A stretch of 63,099 nucleotides of DNA from Balneola sp. (GTDB lineage: Bacteria; Bacteroidota; Rhodothermia; Balneolales; Balneolaceae). This document shows positions 35,709 to 45,726 of this stretch, one piece after another. The position numbers were made by a program, and so were the translations under genes. Location: positions 1 to 63,099 of the forward strand of contig RHLJ01000008.1 of NCBI GenBank assembly GCA_003712055.1. Direction: 5' to 3'. The notes under the pieces are model-generated. The model was not told the DNA's origin. It saw nothing but the letters and a program-made list of their open reading frames with translations, and did no database searches. Position 1 is the first letter of the stretch. Every line of letters begins with the position of its first letter.

Positions 35709-35838
35709 ACCCACCCCTCAATCCCCTCCAATGGAGGGGAGGTTTTCTTCCACAGTACTGTATTCGAAGATATTATTGTTGTTTTGAATCAAATGTAGAT
35801 CAAAGAGTTCCCCTCTAGGGAGGGGAAAGGGGGTGGGT
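35709..35838. repeat. 130-bp palindromic element (ACCCACCCCT type)
   Basis: Outer arms ACCCACCCCT (35709-35718) and AGGGGGTGGGT (35828-35838), inner CCCCTCC/GGAGGGG and CCCCTCT/AGGGAGGGG hairpins. Second copy of the family at 30319-30416, with a longer and different centre. Confidence 0.8.
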
Positions 35839-35843
35839 AGAGA

Positions 35844-35890
35844 TTAGCCATAGAAACACAGAACCACTAATTCTGTGTTTCTATGGCTAA
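35844..35890. terminator. Perfect 20-bp-arm hairpin after permease F
   Basis: TTAGCCATAGAAACACAGAA (35844-35863), 7-nt loop, and its exact complement (35871-35890), starting 8 bp past the permease F stop. It belongs to the AGCCACAAA repeat family, but the perfect stem suggests a recent insertion or selection as a 3' hairpin ending unit II. No T run follows on the minus strand, so factor-independent termination is uncertain. Confidence 0.6.
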
Positions 35891-35898
35891 TAAATTAC

Positions 35899-38277
35899 TT
35901 ACTCTGTTTTCAAGCTATCCACAGGATTTGCTAAGGCAGCTTTGGTAGAATTGAAAACGACGGTTATCAAGGCGATGGATATAGAAGCAAAACCCGCTAA
36001 CAAAAATATGCCCACTCCAATTTCTATTCGGTAGGCAAATTCGGCAAGCCATTCATTCATTGCATACCAGGCAACTGGTATTGATATCGCAAAACCTAAT
36101 CCGACAAGTAATAAATACTCTCTAGATAATAATGTGAGTAAATCTTTTAGTGAAGCTCCCAGTACTTTTCTGATACCAATTTCCTTGGTTCTGCGCTGGG
36201 TAGAATAGGTGACTAACCCAAACAAGCCCATACAAGCAATAAATATGGCAATTCCCGCAAAGGTCATGAACGCATAGCTAAGCTTTCTGTCTGTTTCATA
36301 TAACTCGGCAAAACGATCTTCCAGAAAGCGATAATCTAGGGGAGAAGCTGGACTCAGTTTTGCCCATTCCTCTTGCAAATAGGCAATAAGTGGTTGTACC
36401 TCTTCAGCATTAAACTTGATTGCAATCTGGCTGTAGTTTTGATACCTGGAGTCGTGATCTCCCATTTGGAGTAGGAGAGAGCCTATTTCGGAATGCAGTG
36501 ATTTGAAATTAAAATCTGAAACTACCCCAATCACTTCACTGCTATCTACAAAGACCTTACCAATAGCTTCTTCAGGACCAGCCCACCCTAAGGCAGTAAC
36601 CATAGCTTCATTAATTACTCGTGCTTTTTCTAAATCCGAAGGGTAATTCTCATCGAAAAAGCGTCCAGCTTTCATAGTTAAACCAAGTACCTCATCATAA
36701 TCCTCATCTGCCCGAATTACCGAAGTCTGAAGGTTAAGATCAGGTTGAGATGGATCAAAGCTCATGCCCATGGATAGGCTTATACGCCCGGGTAAATCGG
36801 TAGCAGCTGATGCGTTAATGACAGCAGAATGCTGAAGTATATTTTCCTTGAACACATCAATTTGATCGGAGATTTGATAGGCATTGATAAACATAACCTG
36901 TTCACTTTTGAAACCAAGGTCTTTGTTTAGCAAAAAGCGAAGCTGAGAAAAAGCTACAATTGTGCTTATTATCAGCACGGTAGACACGGTAAACTGAGTA
37001 ACAACCAGCGCCTTTCGGAATGAGAACTTTGCATTAAGATTTTTAACCGATCCTTTTAGAGCTCGAGATGGGTTAAATCGAGATAAGTAGAAGGCCGGAT
37101 ATGCACCCGAACCAATTCCGATGCAAATTGAGATTAAGAATAGTGCTGCTATAAACTGCCAGTCGGTAGAAAAGTTCAATACTAGATTGTGATCTAGCAG
37201 CGAATTGAAATACGGCAGTGCAAACTCAACGAGTAGAAGGCTAAATAAAAACGAAACTACTGTAACAATGATAGCTTCGCTGAGGAATTGCATTATGAGT
37301 TGCTTTTTCTCAGCACCTACTACTTTTCTTACCCCAACTTCTAAAGAACGCATGGTGGCTCTGGATGTAGCAAGGTTCATATAGTTGATGGAGGCCAAGA
37401 GCAATATGAAAATACCTATAGCGGAAAAGATATAGATATATTTCATATCCCCTTTGAACCCGGTACTGGATACAAACTCAGAGAAATACAGATCGGTTAA
37501 CGGAATCGAAAAGAAACTGGAATTTGATTCTTCTCCAAGGTACTTAGAAGTCACTTCCTCAAGTTTAGGCTGTACCTGATCCCAATCGGTATCAGGGTAA
37601 AGTTTAACATAGGTGTTAAACATGCTTGCGCCCCAGGCTTCTTCCAGATTTATATATGAATTATTGCCTTTTATAGACGCAACTACATCAAACCGGACGT
37701 AGGAATTTTCTCCTATATCTTTAGCAACTCCTGAAATCACTAATTCATTATCTCCGTAATATTTTACATAAATCGTTTTTCCGATCGGGTTTTCATTAGG
37801 AAAGTATTTTTCTGCTATGCTTTGAGCGATCACTACTGAATTTGGGTCAGCCAGTACAGTTTTTGGATCTCCTGTTTTTAAGGGGAATGAAAAGATTTCA
37901 AAAAACTGCTCAGAGCTCATTAAAATCCGCGTATCTCCGAAAAACTCTTCTCCATCAATACTGATCTGACCATTTCCAGGCCAAAGAGTAGTCACATGCT
38001 GTTTTACTTCAGGAATCTCTTGTTCCATTGAAGCACCTAAGGGCCTTGGAGTACTCAACCCTTTGTTAGATGATTCCCCATATCGGCTTTCTAAACCCAA
38101 ATAGTGGATCTGTTCGCTATCCTCATGGAATTTGTCATAACTCAATTCCTCAGTTACAAATAGGGATATGAGCACCAGGCAGGCTAAACCCAAAGAGAGG
38201 CCTAAAATATTTATTACAGAGTAAGATTTATTTCGGAGGAAGTTTCTCCAGGCAATCTTCAAATAATTAGAGAACAT
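35899..38277 (-). CDS. FtsX/MacB-type ABC permease F
   Basis: 792 residues. Coupling motifs LEVGVRKVVGA (~311) and KEIGIRKVLGA (~696); the first replaces the usual Lys by Leu in the leading position. C-terminus ANPVDSLKTE. The first periplasmic domain contains WPGNGQISIDGEEFFGDTRIL. Last gene of unit II, 13 bp after permease G; followed by the perfect hairpin at 35844-35890. Confidence 0.92.
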   Translation of the reverse strand: MFSNYLKIAWRNFLRNKSYSVINILGLSLGLACLVLISLFVTEELSYDKFHEDSEQIHYLGLESRYGESSNKGLSTPRPLGASMEQEIPEVKQHVTTLWPGNGQISIDGEEFFGDTRILMSSEQFFEIFSFPLKTGDPKTVLADPNSVVIAQSIAEKYFPNENPIGKTIYVKYYGDNELVISGVAKDIGENSYVRFDVVASIKGNNSYINLEEAWGASMFNTYVKLYPDTDWDQVQPKLEEVTSKYLGEESNSSFFSIPLTDLYFSEFVSSTGFKGDMKYIYIFSAIGIFILLLASINYMNLATSRATMRSLEVGVRKVVGAEKKQLIMQFLSEAIIVTVVSFLFSLLLVEFALPYFNSLLDHNLVLNFSTDWQFIAALFLISICIGIGSGAYPAFYLSRFNPSRALKGSVKNLNAKFSFRKALVVTQFTVSTVLIISTIVAFSQLRFLLNKDLGFKSEQVMFINAYQISDQIDVFKENILQHSAVINASAATDLPGRISLSMGMSFDPSQPDLNLQTSVIRADEDYDEVLGLTMKAGRFFDENYPSDLEKARVINEAMVTALGWAGPEEAIGKVFVDSSEVIGVVSDFNFKSLHSEIGSLLLQMGDHDSRYQNYSQIAIKFNAEEVQPLIAYLQEEWAKLSPASPLDYRFLEDRFAELYETDRKLSYAFMTFAGIAIFIACMGLFGLVTYSTQRRTKEIGIRKVLGASLKDLLTLLSREYLLLVGLGFAISIPVAWYAMNEWLAEFAYRIEIGVGIFLLAGFASISIALITVVFNSTKAALANPVDSLKTE

Positions 38278-38290
38278 ATCAGCAAGTTTT

Positions 38291-40705
38291 TTATTCGGTT
38301 TTGAGGCTATCTACAGGATTTGCTAATGCGGCGGATATTGATCGATAACCTATAGTAAGGCAGGCGATAATAAGAGTGCCTGTTAATGATATAAGAAATA
38401 TTCCGACCCCTAACTCAATTTTATATGCAAAATCTTCAAGCCATCTTTGCATCAAATACCAGGATAGCGGGGCTGCCAGAAGGAAAGAAAACCCTATCAA
38501 AAGCCCGAGCTCGTAGCCAAATATCTTGAGGATATCCATGATATTAGCTCCGAGCACTTTTCGAACCCCGATCTCTTTTGTTCTGGTAGCAGCCATGTAG
38601 GATACCAATCCAAATAGTCCAAGGCATCCAATAATCACTGCGATGACAGCAAAGATATTCATGATGCTAGCAATATCACGTTCCTGTCCATACATATCCG
38701 CTATAGAATCTTCCAGGAAAGTGTATTCAAACACCGCTTCGGGGAAAGCCTCATTATAAGCTTCTTCTAAAGTTGCAAGAGCTTCCGGGATCATGGCGGT
38801 ATTTATTTTTATGGCTCCAAGCCATTTGCTGGATGCCCTGGCCGCAAGCACCACAGGCCTTAATTCCTGATGGAGTGAGGAAGTATGAAAATCGTTTACC
38901 ACTCCGACTATGGTAGCCTCATCTCCCCAAAAACTTAGTTCTTTGCCGAGAATAGCATCGTAATCGTCTCCAAAGCCTGCTTGCTTTACTAGTGATTCAC
39001 TAACCAGGAACATATTCACAGTATCGGATGGCTGTATATTTGAGCCAGCTAAAAGTTTAATGCCATAAGTATCCAAAAAGTCGACGTCGATATACTTTAC
39101 ATCTGAGCTGTTTTCAATCCTTGTAGAATCATACTCAATCACATAATTGCCACCCCAAACATTTCCAAATGTTGTTCCTGTATTTGAATAAGTAACATTA
39201 AGTATACTGGCTTCGCTTTTAAGTCGGTTTTTTAAAGTTTCCAAAGTGACTTTATCTCTGTCGGGAATATCAATCTGTACAACAGCTTCTTGTTCGAATC
39301 CTAATTCCTGTTGATTGAAATGTTTGATTTGGGTAGCTATAACCAGAGTGCCAATAATCAAAATTTGGGTAATGGTGAATTGAACGATGATCAAGGTCCT
39401 GCGAAGTGCTAATCCCTGCCCATAGCTTGAATTCATTTTATTCCTGATGGCCTCAATAGGATTAAATCCTGATAAATGGTGTGCCGGGTACCAGCCTGCA
39501 GCAAGAGTTATCACCAGAAACAAAATACCTAAAAACACAACAAGCAGAGGGTTGTTCATTAAATCCAGTTCGGGGGTAAATCCGATAATATCATCGATAT
39601 TAAGAAGTGCGAACTCAGTAACACCCATACCAATCAAAATCGAGATAAGTGTAATGAATGCAGTTTCCCCTAAAAAATGGAAGGATAGTTGAGTTCTTGA
39701 TCCTCCAAGCGTTTTTCTTAAGCCTACTTCCTTTGAGCGATTAACAGCGATAGCTGTATTCAAATTGATAAAATTTATGCAGGCAGTTATCAGCAATAAG
39801 AAGCCAATAATACCCATAGCAAATAGCGTTCTTTTTTCTAATATCCGTCCGGAATAGTTTCCATAGCGGCTATCAAAATGAATTTCAGATAGAGGTTGTA
39901 GAGAGAACTCCATCACTTCTGCACGTTCTTCGCTGCTATGTTTTACAAGTAAAGGATCGAATTGTGGATTTATATCCTCAGGAGTGACATTAGGCAGAAG
40001 TTTAACATAAGTCTGAATAGAGCTTGAAGTACCACTCCAATTGTCATTTCCTATTTGAACTCCGGCTCGACTTTTTGAATTCTCATTGGCCAATGCAAAA
40101 AATGGAAAGTCTGAAGTTTCAGGAGGATCTTTCACAAGGCCGGTTACTGTTAAGTCGTATTGTGATCCGGTTTGAATGGTAAACTCTCTGCCTAAAACAT
40201 CGATCGTCCCAAATATTCTTTTTGCGAACTCTTCGGTAATAACCACGGTATTTGGGTTGTCGAAGAATGAATCAGGATCACCTGCCATCCAACGATAAGT
40301 AAAAATGTCGAAGTACTCTTTCTCAACAAATGCCACATCGTCTTCTTTAAATTTCGTTTGAATAATGCCATTCTCCTGATAGCTGATAATTGGGGTATTT
40401 GCAGAATTAGTATTAACCCTGGTTACAAACTCTAAGCCGGTTACTTCCTCTTCAACAACCTCTGCGAAAGGGTAAGGAGCGCCAGTATCAGTAGAGATAT
40501 CTCCAAACTCATTATCCTCTCTTACCACCCTATATATTCGGTCGCTATCTTCATGCCAGGTATCAAAACTCATGTTATACTGGATTACCAAAAAGATGAC
40601 CAGCGCACATACAACTCCCAATGTAAGACCACCCACATTTATAGCTGTGTGACTCTTGTTCTTTATTAAATTCCGAAAGGCGATTTTGAGATAATTTTTA
40701 AACAT
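38291..40705 (-). CDS. FtsX/MacB-type ABC permease G
   Basis: 804 residues. Coupling motifs KEVGLRKTLGG (~323, final Gly instead of Ala) and KEIGVRKVLGA (~708); C-terminus ANPVDSLKTE. TM3-TM4 region reads GMGVTEFALLNIDDIIGF, shorter in polar residues than in the others, and TM5 has QFTITQILIIGTLVI. First gene of unit II, 34 bp after the -12 element of its own sigma54 promoter. Confidence 0.92.
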   Translation of the reverse strand: MFKNYLKIAFRNLIKNKSHTAINVGGLTLGVVCALVIFLVIQYNMSFDTWHEDSDRIYRVVREDNEFGDISTDTGAPYPFAEVVEEEVTGLEFVTRVNTNSANTPIISYQENGIIQTKFKEDDVAFVEKEYFDIFTYRWMAGDPDSFFDNPNTVVITEEFAKRIFGTIDVLGREFTIQTGSQYDLTVTGLVKDPPETSDFPFFALANENSKSRAGVQIGNDNWSGTSSSIQTYVKLLPNVTPEDINPQFDPLLVKHSSEERAEVMEFSLQPLSEIHFDSRYGNYSGRILEKRTLFAMGIIGFLLLITACINFINLNTAIAVNRSKEVGLRKTLGGSRTQLSFHFLGETAFITLISILIGMGVTEFALLNIDDIIGFTPELDLMNNPLLVVFLGILFLVITLAAGWYPAHHLSGFNPIEAIRNKMNSSYGQGLALRRTLIIVQFTITQILIIGTLVIATQIKHFNQQELGFEQEAVVQIDIPDRDKVTLETLKNRLKSEASILNVTYSNTGTTFGNVWGGNYVIEYDSTRIENSSDVKYIDVDFLDTYGIKLLAGSNIQPSDTVNMFLVSESLVKQAGFGDDYDAILGKELSFWGDEATIVGVVNDFHTSSLHQELRPVVLAARASSKWLGAIKINTAMIPEALATLEEAYNEAFPEAVFEYTFLEDSIADMYGQERDIASIMNIFAVIAVIIGCLGLFGLVSYMAATRTKEIGVRKVLGANIMDILKIFGYELGLLIGFSFLLAAPLSWYLMQRWLEDFAYKIELGVGIFLISLTGTLIIACLTIGYRSISAALANPVDSLKTE

Positions 40706-40739
40706 GGCTTTTGCTGTTATTAGTACTCAGGATGAATAT

Positions 40740-40845
40740 TTCAACAAGCGTGCCAAAATCCCAAAACCTCCTTAAAAGAGGTGTAAAGGCTGATTTTCTA
40801 ACATTGGATGCACGGTATAGTACACCAGGTGTTCGAAAACGAACA
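40740..40845 (-). promoter_or_regulatory. Sigma54 promoter with twin upstream activator sites, unit II
   Basis: Minus strand TGGCACGCTTGTTGAA (40740-40755): perfect -24 box, TTGA for TTGC at -12. Activator sites TGCACGGTATAGTACA (40809-40824) and TGTTCGAAAACGAACA (40830-40845), starts 21 bp apart, first 54 bp from the end of the -24 box. The second is a perfect TGTTCG-N4-CGAACA palindrome, the best of the eight. It ends 5 bp before the permease H stop codon, so the whole control region fits in a 145-bp gap. Confidence 0.88.
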
Positions 40846-40850
40846 ATGAT

Positions 40851-43265
40851 TTATTCGTTTTTTAAGCTATCAACTGGATTGGCTAGAGCTGCTTGAATTG
40901 CTTTTCCTGAAACTGTACCCAGAGCTATAATGAGTGCAAGGCTTCCTGCCATTAAAAAGACTCCTGCATTAAGAGAAGTAGCATAAGCGAAATTTGCTAG
41001 CCATTCGGTCATTATATACCAGGCAATTGGAGAAGAAATGATAAATGCGATAAGAACCAGTTTCAGAAAATCCTGAGATAGTAACATGGTAATATCCAAT
41101 ACAGTAGCGCCAAGTACTTTGCGTACACCAATTTCTTTAGTTCGAGCTGAAGCGGTATAAGCAGCTAATCCTAATAACCCAAGGCAAGCGATAAAAATGG
41201 CCAGTAGAGCTGAAACCTGAAAGAAATTGCTAAACCGGGTTTCCTGAACATATTGTTGGTCGTAGTTATCCTCAACAAAGAAGTATTCAAAAGGATTGCC
41301 AGGGAAGAAAGCATCGTAGGCCTGGCGTACTTCGGCAAGGTTTTGCTCAAGGTTGTTATTCGTGAATTGCATGGTATAGTAACCACTAGAGTTTTGAGGA
41401 ATAAAAACCATTGGTTCTATTGGTTGCTGGAGCGATACATGATGGTAATCTTCTACTACACCAATAATTCGATACTCATTCTCACCCCAAAAAAGAGATT
41501 TACCTAAAGCATCTTCAGTGGAAGAATATCCTAATTCGGCTACCGATTTTTCATTTACAATTAACTCATCTGAGTCCCAACCCGCATTAATGGCATTTTC
41601 ATCATAGTTGCGACCCGCAGCCAGTGTCAATTCATAAGCTTCAATGTAATATTGGTCGATAAATAATATAGCGTAGCTCTTCTTTTTTGCTTCTTCATCG
41701 TTGTTTTGACCATAAATACCTGATGCATTGAAGTTGTAGCCATTGCCAGGAACATTGTTTGAACCAGAATAGAGGTCGATAAAACTAAAATTTGCTAATT
41801 GATCTTTAAAAGCTTCACCCGATTGGTTTTGCCCATCTTTATTAATGGAGGCCCCACGCACTACGATTCTATTGTCGAGACTCATCCCAAGATCTCTTGT
41901 CTGCATAAAACTTAGTTGATCAGAAAAGACAAAGGTTACTACAATCAGAATGATGGAAATAGAGAACTGGAATACTACTAGCACCCGGCGCAGACGCAAA
42001 CCCTTAGTTGAGTTTTTGCTACTTCCTTTCAATACTTCACTCGGTTTAAGAGAGGTAATCACAAAAGCAACATAGCCTCCGGCCGCAATCGTACCTAGTA
42101 AAAAGTAAAGAGCTCCGAAAAGCCACACATTTTGACGATTAAGTAACTCTATGGAAAGTTCTCTGTTTATAAGTTGATTAAAGAAAGGTTGAAGCAACTC
42201 GACAACTACTATAGACAGAGAGAGGGCTAACAACGAAAAGAGAAAGGTCTCGGTTAGAAACTGTCCCATTAATTGAAGCTTGGATGCCCCGGATGTTTGC
42301 TGAATACCCACTTGTTTGGCGCGCTCTAATCCTTGCGCTGTAGAAAGGTTGATATAGTTCGCCCAACCGATAATCATAATCATGATTCCTACACATAAGA
42401 TGAGTAGTACTTGTCCCATACTTCCTGTGGTAGGGTTGGGATCAGAAACGCTTCCTCCTAAATGAACTTCATTAAATGGCTGAAGGGAGAAAGTTACTTT
42501 ATCATTTGGTCTCACCGTTTTAGATAGGTCGGTGATGGTTGCTGCAATGTCAGCTGGATTTACAGCATCTTCCAACACGAGGAAATGATGAGCGAACCCA
42601 CTGTCCCACCCATTAGGGTCAGACCAGCTTCCCGTGTTTTCGCTGAGAGTCGAAAAGGAAAGCATCATATTTGAATTAGTGCTGGATGCATCCGGAACAT
42701 CTTCAACTACTCCATTGATGGTAAATTCCTTTTCACCAAATTGGTTGTATACAATGAATACTTCTCCAGCCACATTTTCCTGACCAAAAAGCTTGGTTGC
42801 CAGGCTTTTTGTAATGACTGCTGTTCCTGGAGCCGAGAGATCTCTTTTACCATCGATTAATTCGGTTGTAAAAACCTCAAAGAACTCCTGGTCGGTATAC
42901 ATACAGGCATTTTCGCGAAAGGGGGTGGGTTCGTTGAGCGCAGGATTGACTGCTTCAACAATTCCGCTGCAAATGCCATCAGCAAAACGTGTTCCATGTT
43001 TTACACCAGCGACGTTTTCCTTTACTGCCGGAGCAAGAGCTGGGGGTAGAGACTCACTGATGTTTCCTCGCTCATTTTCTACCAGTATTCTATAGATATC
43101 CTCGCTGTTCTCGTGATACTTATTCACGCTAAACTCAAAAGCCACATACTGCAGAATAAAAATGAATGCAGAAATACCCAGTACGAGGCCAGTAGCAGTA
43201 ATTAAAGTAGAAACCTTTCTCCTCTGGATATTTCTAAATGCAATTTTGAGGTAATTCTTAAACAT
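40851..43265 (-). CDS. FtsX/MacB-type ABC permease H with eroded first coupling motif
   Basis: 804 residues. The second coupling motif KEIGVRKVLGA (~708) is normal, but the first reads KQVGIQQTSGA (~316), losing the Glu and the Arg-Lys pair kept in all nine paralogues. The first periplasmic domain is also the most divergent (SAPGTAVITKSLATKLFG in place of NPxSVVIxExxAxxYFG). TM3-TM4 and TM5 are present, C-terminus ANPVDSLKNE. One ATPase contact may therefore be weakened, making the two halves unequal. Last gene of unit I, 23 bp after permease I; its stop nearly touches the unit II activator sites. Confidence 0.9.
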   Translation of the reverse strand: MFKNYLKIAFRNIQRRKVSTLITATGLVLGISAFIFILQYVAFEFSVNKYHENSEDIYRILVENERGNISESLPPALAPAVKENVAGVKHGTRFADGICSGIVEAVNPALNEPTPFRENACMYTDQEFFEVFTTELIDGKRDLSAPGTAVITKSLATKLFGQENVAGEVFIVYNQFGEKEFTINGVVEDVPDASSTNSNMMLSFSTLSENTGSWSDPNGWDSGFAHHFLVLEDAVNPADIAATITDLSKTVRPNDKVTFSLQPFNEVHLGGSVSDPNPTTGSMGQVLLILCVGIMIMIIGWANYINLSTAQGLERAKQVGIQQTSGASKLQLMGQFLTETFLFSLLALSLSIVVVELLQPFFNQLINRELSIELLNRQNVWLFGALYFLLGTIAAGGYVAFVITSLKPSEVLKGSSKNSTKGLRLRRVLVVFQFSISIILIVVTFVFSDQLSFMQTRDLGMSLDNRIVVRGASINKDGQNQSGEAFKDQLANFSFIDLYSGSNNVPGNGYNFNASGIYGQNNDEEAKKKSYAILFIDQYYIEAYELTLAAGRNYDENAINAGWDSDELIVNEKSVAELGYSSTEDALGKSLFWGENEYRIIGVVEDYHHVSLQQPIEPMVFIPQNSSGYYTMQFTNNNLEQNLAEVRQAYDAFFPGNPFEYFFVEDNYDQQYVQETRFSNFFQVSALLAIFIACLGLLGLAAYTASARTKEIGVRKVLGATVLDITMLLSQDFLKLVLIAFIISSPIAWYIMTEWLANFAYATSLNAGVFLMAGSLALIIALGTVSGKAIQAALANPVDSLKNE

Positions 43266-43288
43266 GACTTGTAGGTATTTAAGCGTTT

Positions 43289-45703
43289 TTATTCATTCTT
43301 CAGGCTATTTACCGGATTCATTCTGGCTATGGAAAAGGCCTGCCAACCGATTGCTAAGAAGGCAATGATCGCGGTTAAAGTTCCCGATAAGATGAAGAGC
43401 CAAAGAGTTAGATCAATTTTATAAGCAAACTGTGTAAGCCATTGCTGGGTAGTATACCATGCAATAGGAGTGGCTATGAAAAAGCCAATTAAAACAGGTT
43501 TTAAGAAGTCTTTGGAAAGAAGTAACAGAATAGTAGAAGTAGTAGCTCCCAGTACTTTCCGGATACCAATTTCCTTAGTTCGTTGTGAAATGGTAAAGGT
43601 GGCCAGGCCTAATAACCCAAGACACGCTATTAAAAGCGCAAGCATGGTGAAATAGTTTAACAGCCTTGCAAACCTGTTTTCAGTTTGATACATAGTTTGA
43701 AAGGCATCATCCAAGAAAATAAACTCGAAGGGGTAGCCCGGAGAAAAAGTAGCTACCGTTTCTTCTATGTAAGCCAGAGTTGTTGGAACATCACTTGCAT
43801 CAATTTTCACAAATATCTTCTGGTACGGGAACCACCAATCTGTTTCAAGAAATAAAGCCAATGGTTCAATTGCCTGATGATAGGAATGGAAATTAAAGTC
43901 CTTTACTACACCAGTTATTCTTCCTTCTCTTCCTCTGAATGTAAACGATTTGTCGGTAGCAGTATCCCAACCAAGTTTTCGTTTCATGGCTTCATTAATA
44001 ATGATCCCTGTTTGTTCATCTGTAGCCATGTCTTTAGAAAAATCTCTTCCCTCAATAATCTCAAGGCCAAATAAGGAGATGAAATCATGCTGAATAGCCG
44101 AGCGGTAAACCGTTACTCTTCCTTCAGGTTCCATGCCTTCCCAACCTGTTGCAATGCTGGAGGCCTGGATGTTAATAGGATCAATTTGAGCAGCCGACAC
44201 CACTTGGATGCTGCTCTTTTTCTCTAATGCATCTTTTAAGATTTCATACTTTTGATACAGATCTCTGTCTTTAATCGAAATAGATACAATCTGCTCTCTT
44301 TCAAGTCCTGTAGTAGTTGAACTAATGAAGTTTAATTGCTTGTATATCACCAATGCACCAATTATGAGTGCAATGGTAGCCGTAAACTGAGCACTTACCA
44401 ATACCTTTTGTAGCATTGGTTTGCCTGATTTACTTACAGAATGTCCTTTAAGGGCTTTTATCGGGTTGAATCGGGACAATACAAAAGCCGGATAAACACC
44501 AGCCATGAGACTAACCAGCACACCAACTCCCAAAATGAGAAGAAGAATATAAGGAGCATGTGAAAAGGTCATGGAGATATCACGATTAACTAGAGATCCG
44601 AAGTACGGAAGGAATACCTGAACCAGGGCCAGTGCAATAATTACAGCGGCAGAGGTAATTAATAGCGATTCCGTTAGGAATTGGGTAGAAAGTTGCTGCT
44701 TCGAAGCACCAATCGACTTTCGAACACCAACCTCCTTAGCTCTTAAAAATGAACGTGCGACAGAAAGGTTAGTGTAGTTAATACAGGCTAATGCAATAAT
44801 AATTAAAGCAATTGCAGAAAACAGGTACACATATAGGATATTCCCATTAGCCTGGAATTCCCCATTCACTTTCGAGTAAAGATGAATGCCCTTTAAGGGC
44901 TGTATAAAATATGCCCCTTTTCGATTTTCTGATTGATCCGCGTGTTCTTGTTCATATTTTTCGGTAACAGCATTTATATTGCTTACCAGATCAGAAGAAG
45001 GGGTATTTGAAGCTGTTAGAATATAGGTCAGGTAGCTATTACTTCTCCAGCTTTCCAGGTAGTTGCTTAATTCATGTGAAGAAGTAACGGGTACTATGTA
45101 GTCAAAAGATAAATGGCTGTTGGCAGGTACATCACTAAATACCCCTTTTACAACCATAGTTAGTTCTCCGCTGAAATGACCACCTGAGTGAATCACCGAA
45201 AAGGCTTGTCCAACAGCATTGGTATTTCCGAAGTACTTTTGAGCTAGTGATTCAGAAAGAAAAATTCCATTTGGGTCTTCAATTCCATTTCCAGTATCTC
45301 CCTGAATCAGCTTAAAACTGAAAACATCAAAAAAATCACCAGCTGCAAAAATTCCCGATTCTTCTACACCCTGGTTATCCTTTTTGAAAAAAGAAGTCAC
45401 CTTTGTGATATTGGTAGCTGCTTTTATATCAGGGATCTCATTTACTAAAGCAGATGAAAGGGGAGCAGAGGTGCTTACCCATTCATCAGATCCAAGGAAC
45501 TCGGCAGTGAATCCTTTTTTACCTACCCGGTAGATATCTTCATAATTCTCATGGAAAGCATCATAACTCAACTCATGTTGGATGAATAACCCAATCAAAA
45601 GAAAAGAAGCCAGGCCTACAGAAAGCCCGAAAACGTTAATGAAAGAGTATCCAGGCTTTTTAAGAAGGTTTCTTAATCCAATTTTTAGATAATTCTTGAA
45701 CAT
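43289..45703 (-). CDS. FtsX/MacB-type ABC permease I
   Basis: 804 residues. Coupling motifs KEVGVRKSIGA (~322) and KEIGIRKVLGA (~708); C-terminus MNPVNSLKNE. TM1 reads GLSVGLASFLLIGLFI; the second periplasmic domain includes IQASSIATGWEGMEPEGRV. The last helix region (FAYKIDLTLWLFILSGTL) is followed by IGWQAFSIARMNPV, where the usual QxIKAAL(A)NP is changed. Spaced 23 bp from both neighbours in unit I. Confidence 0.92.
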   Translation of the reverse strand: MFKNYLKIGLRNLLKKPGYSFINVFGLSVGLASFLLIGLFIQHELSYDAFHENYEDIYRVGKKGFTAEFLGSDEWVSTSAPLSSALVNEIPDIKAATNITKVTSFFKKDNQGVEESGIFAAGDFFDVFSFKLIQGDTGNGIEDPNGIFLSESLAQKYFGNTNAVGQAFSVIHSGGHFSGELTMVVKGVFSDVPANSHLSFDYIVPVTSSHELSNYLESWRSNSYLTYILTASNTPSSDLVSNINAVTEKYEQEHADQSENRKGAYFIQPLKGIHLYSKVNGEFQANGNILYVYLFSAIALIIIALACINYTNLSVARSFLRAKEVGVRKSIGASKQQLSTQFLTESLLITSAAVIIALALVQVFLPYFGSLVNRDISMTFSHAPYILLLILGVGVLVSLMAGVYPAFVLSRFNPIKALKGHSVSKSGKPMLQKVLVSAQFTATIALIIGALVIYKQLNFISSTTTGLEREQIVSISIKDRDLYQKYEILKDALEKKSSIQVVSAAQIDPINIQASSIATGWEGMEPEGRVTVYRSAIQHDFISLFGLEIIEGRDFSKDMATDEQTGIIINEAMKRKLGWDTATDKSFTFRGREGRITGVVKDFNFHSYHQAIEPLALFLETDWWFPYQKIFVKIDASDVPTTLAYIEETVATFSPGYPFEFIFLDDAFQTMYQTENRFARLLNYFTMLALLIACLGLLGLATFTISQRTKEIGIRKVLGATTSTILLLLSKDFLKPVLIGFFIATPIAWYTTQQWLTQFAYKIDLTLWLFILSGTLTAIIAFLAIGWQAFSIARMNPVNSLKNE

Positions 45704-45726
45704 GACAGAGCTTTTTGAATAGTCGT

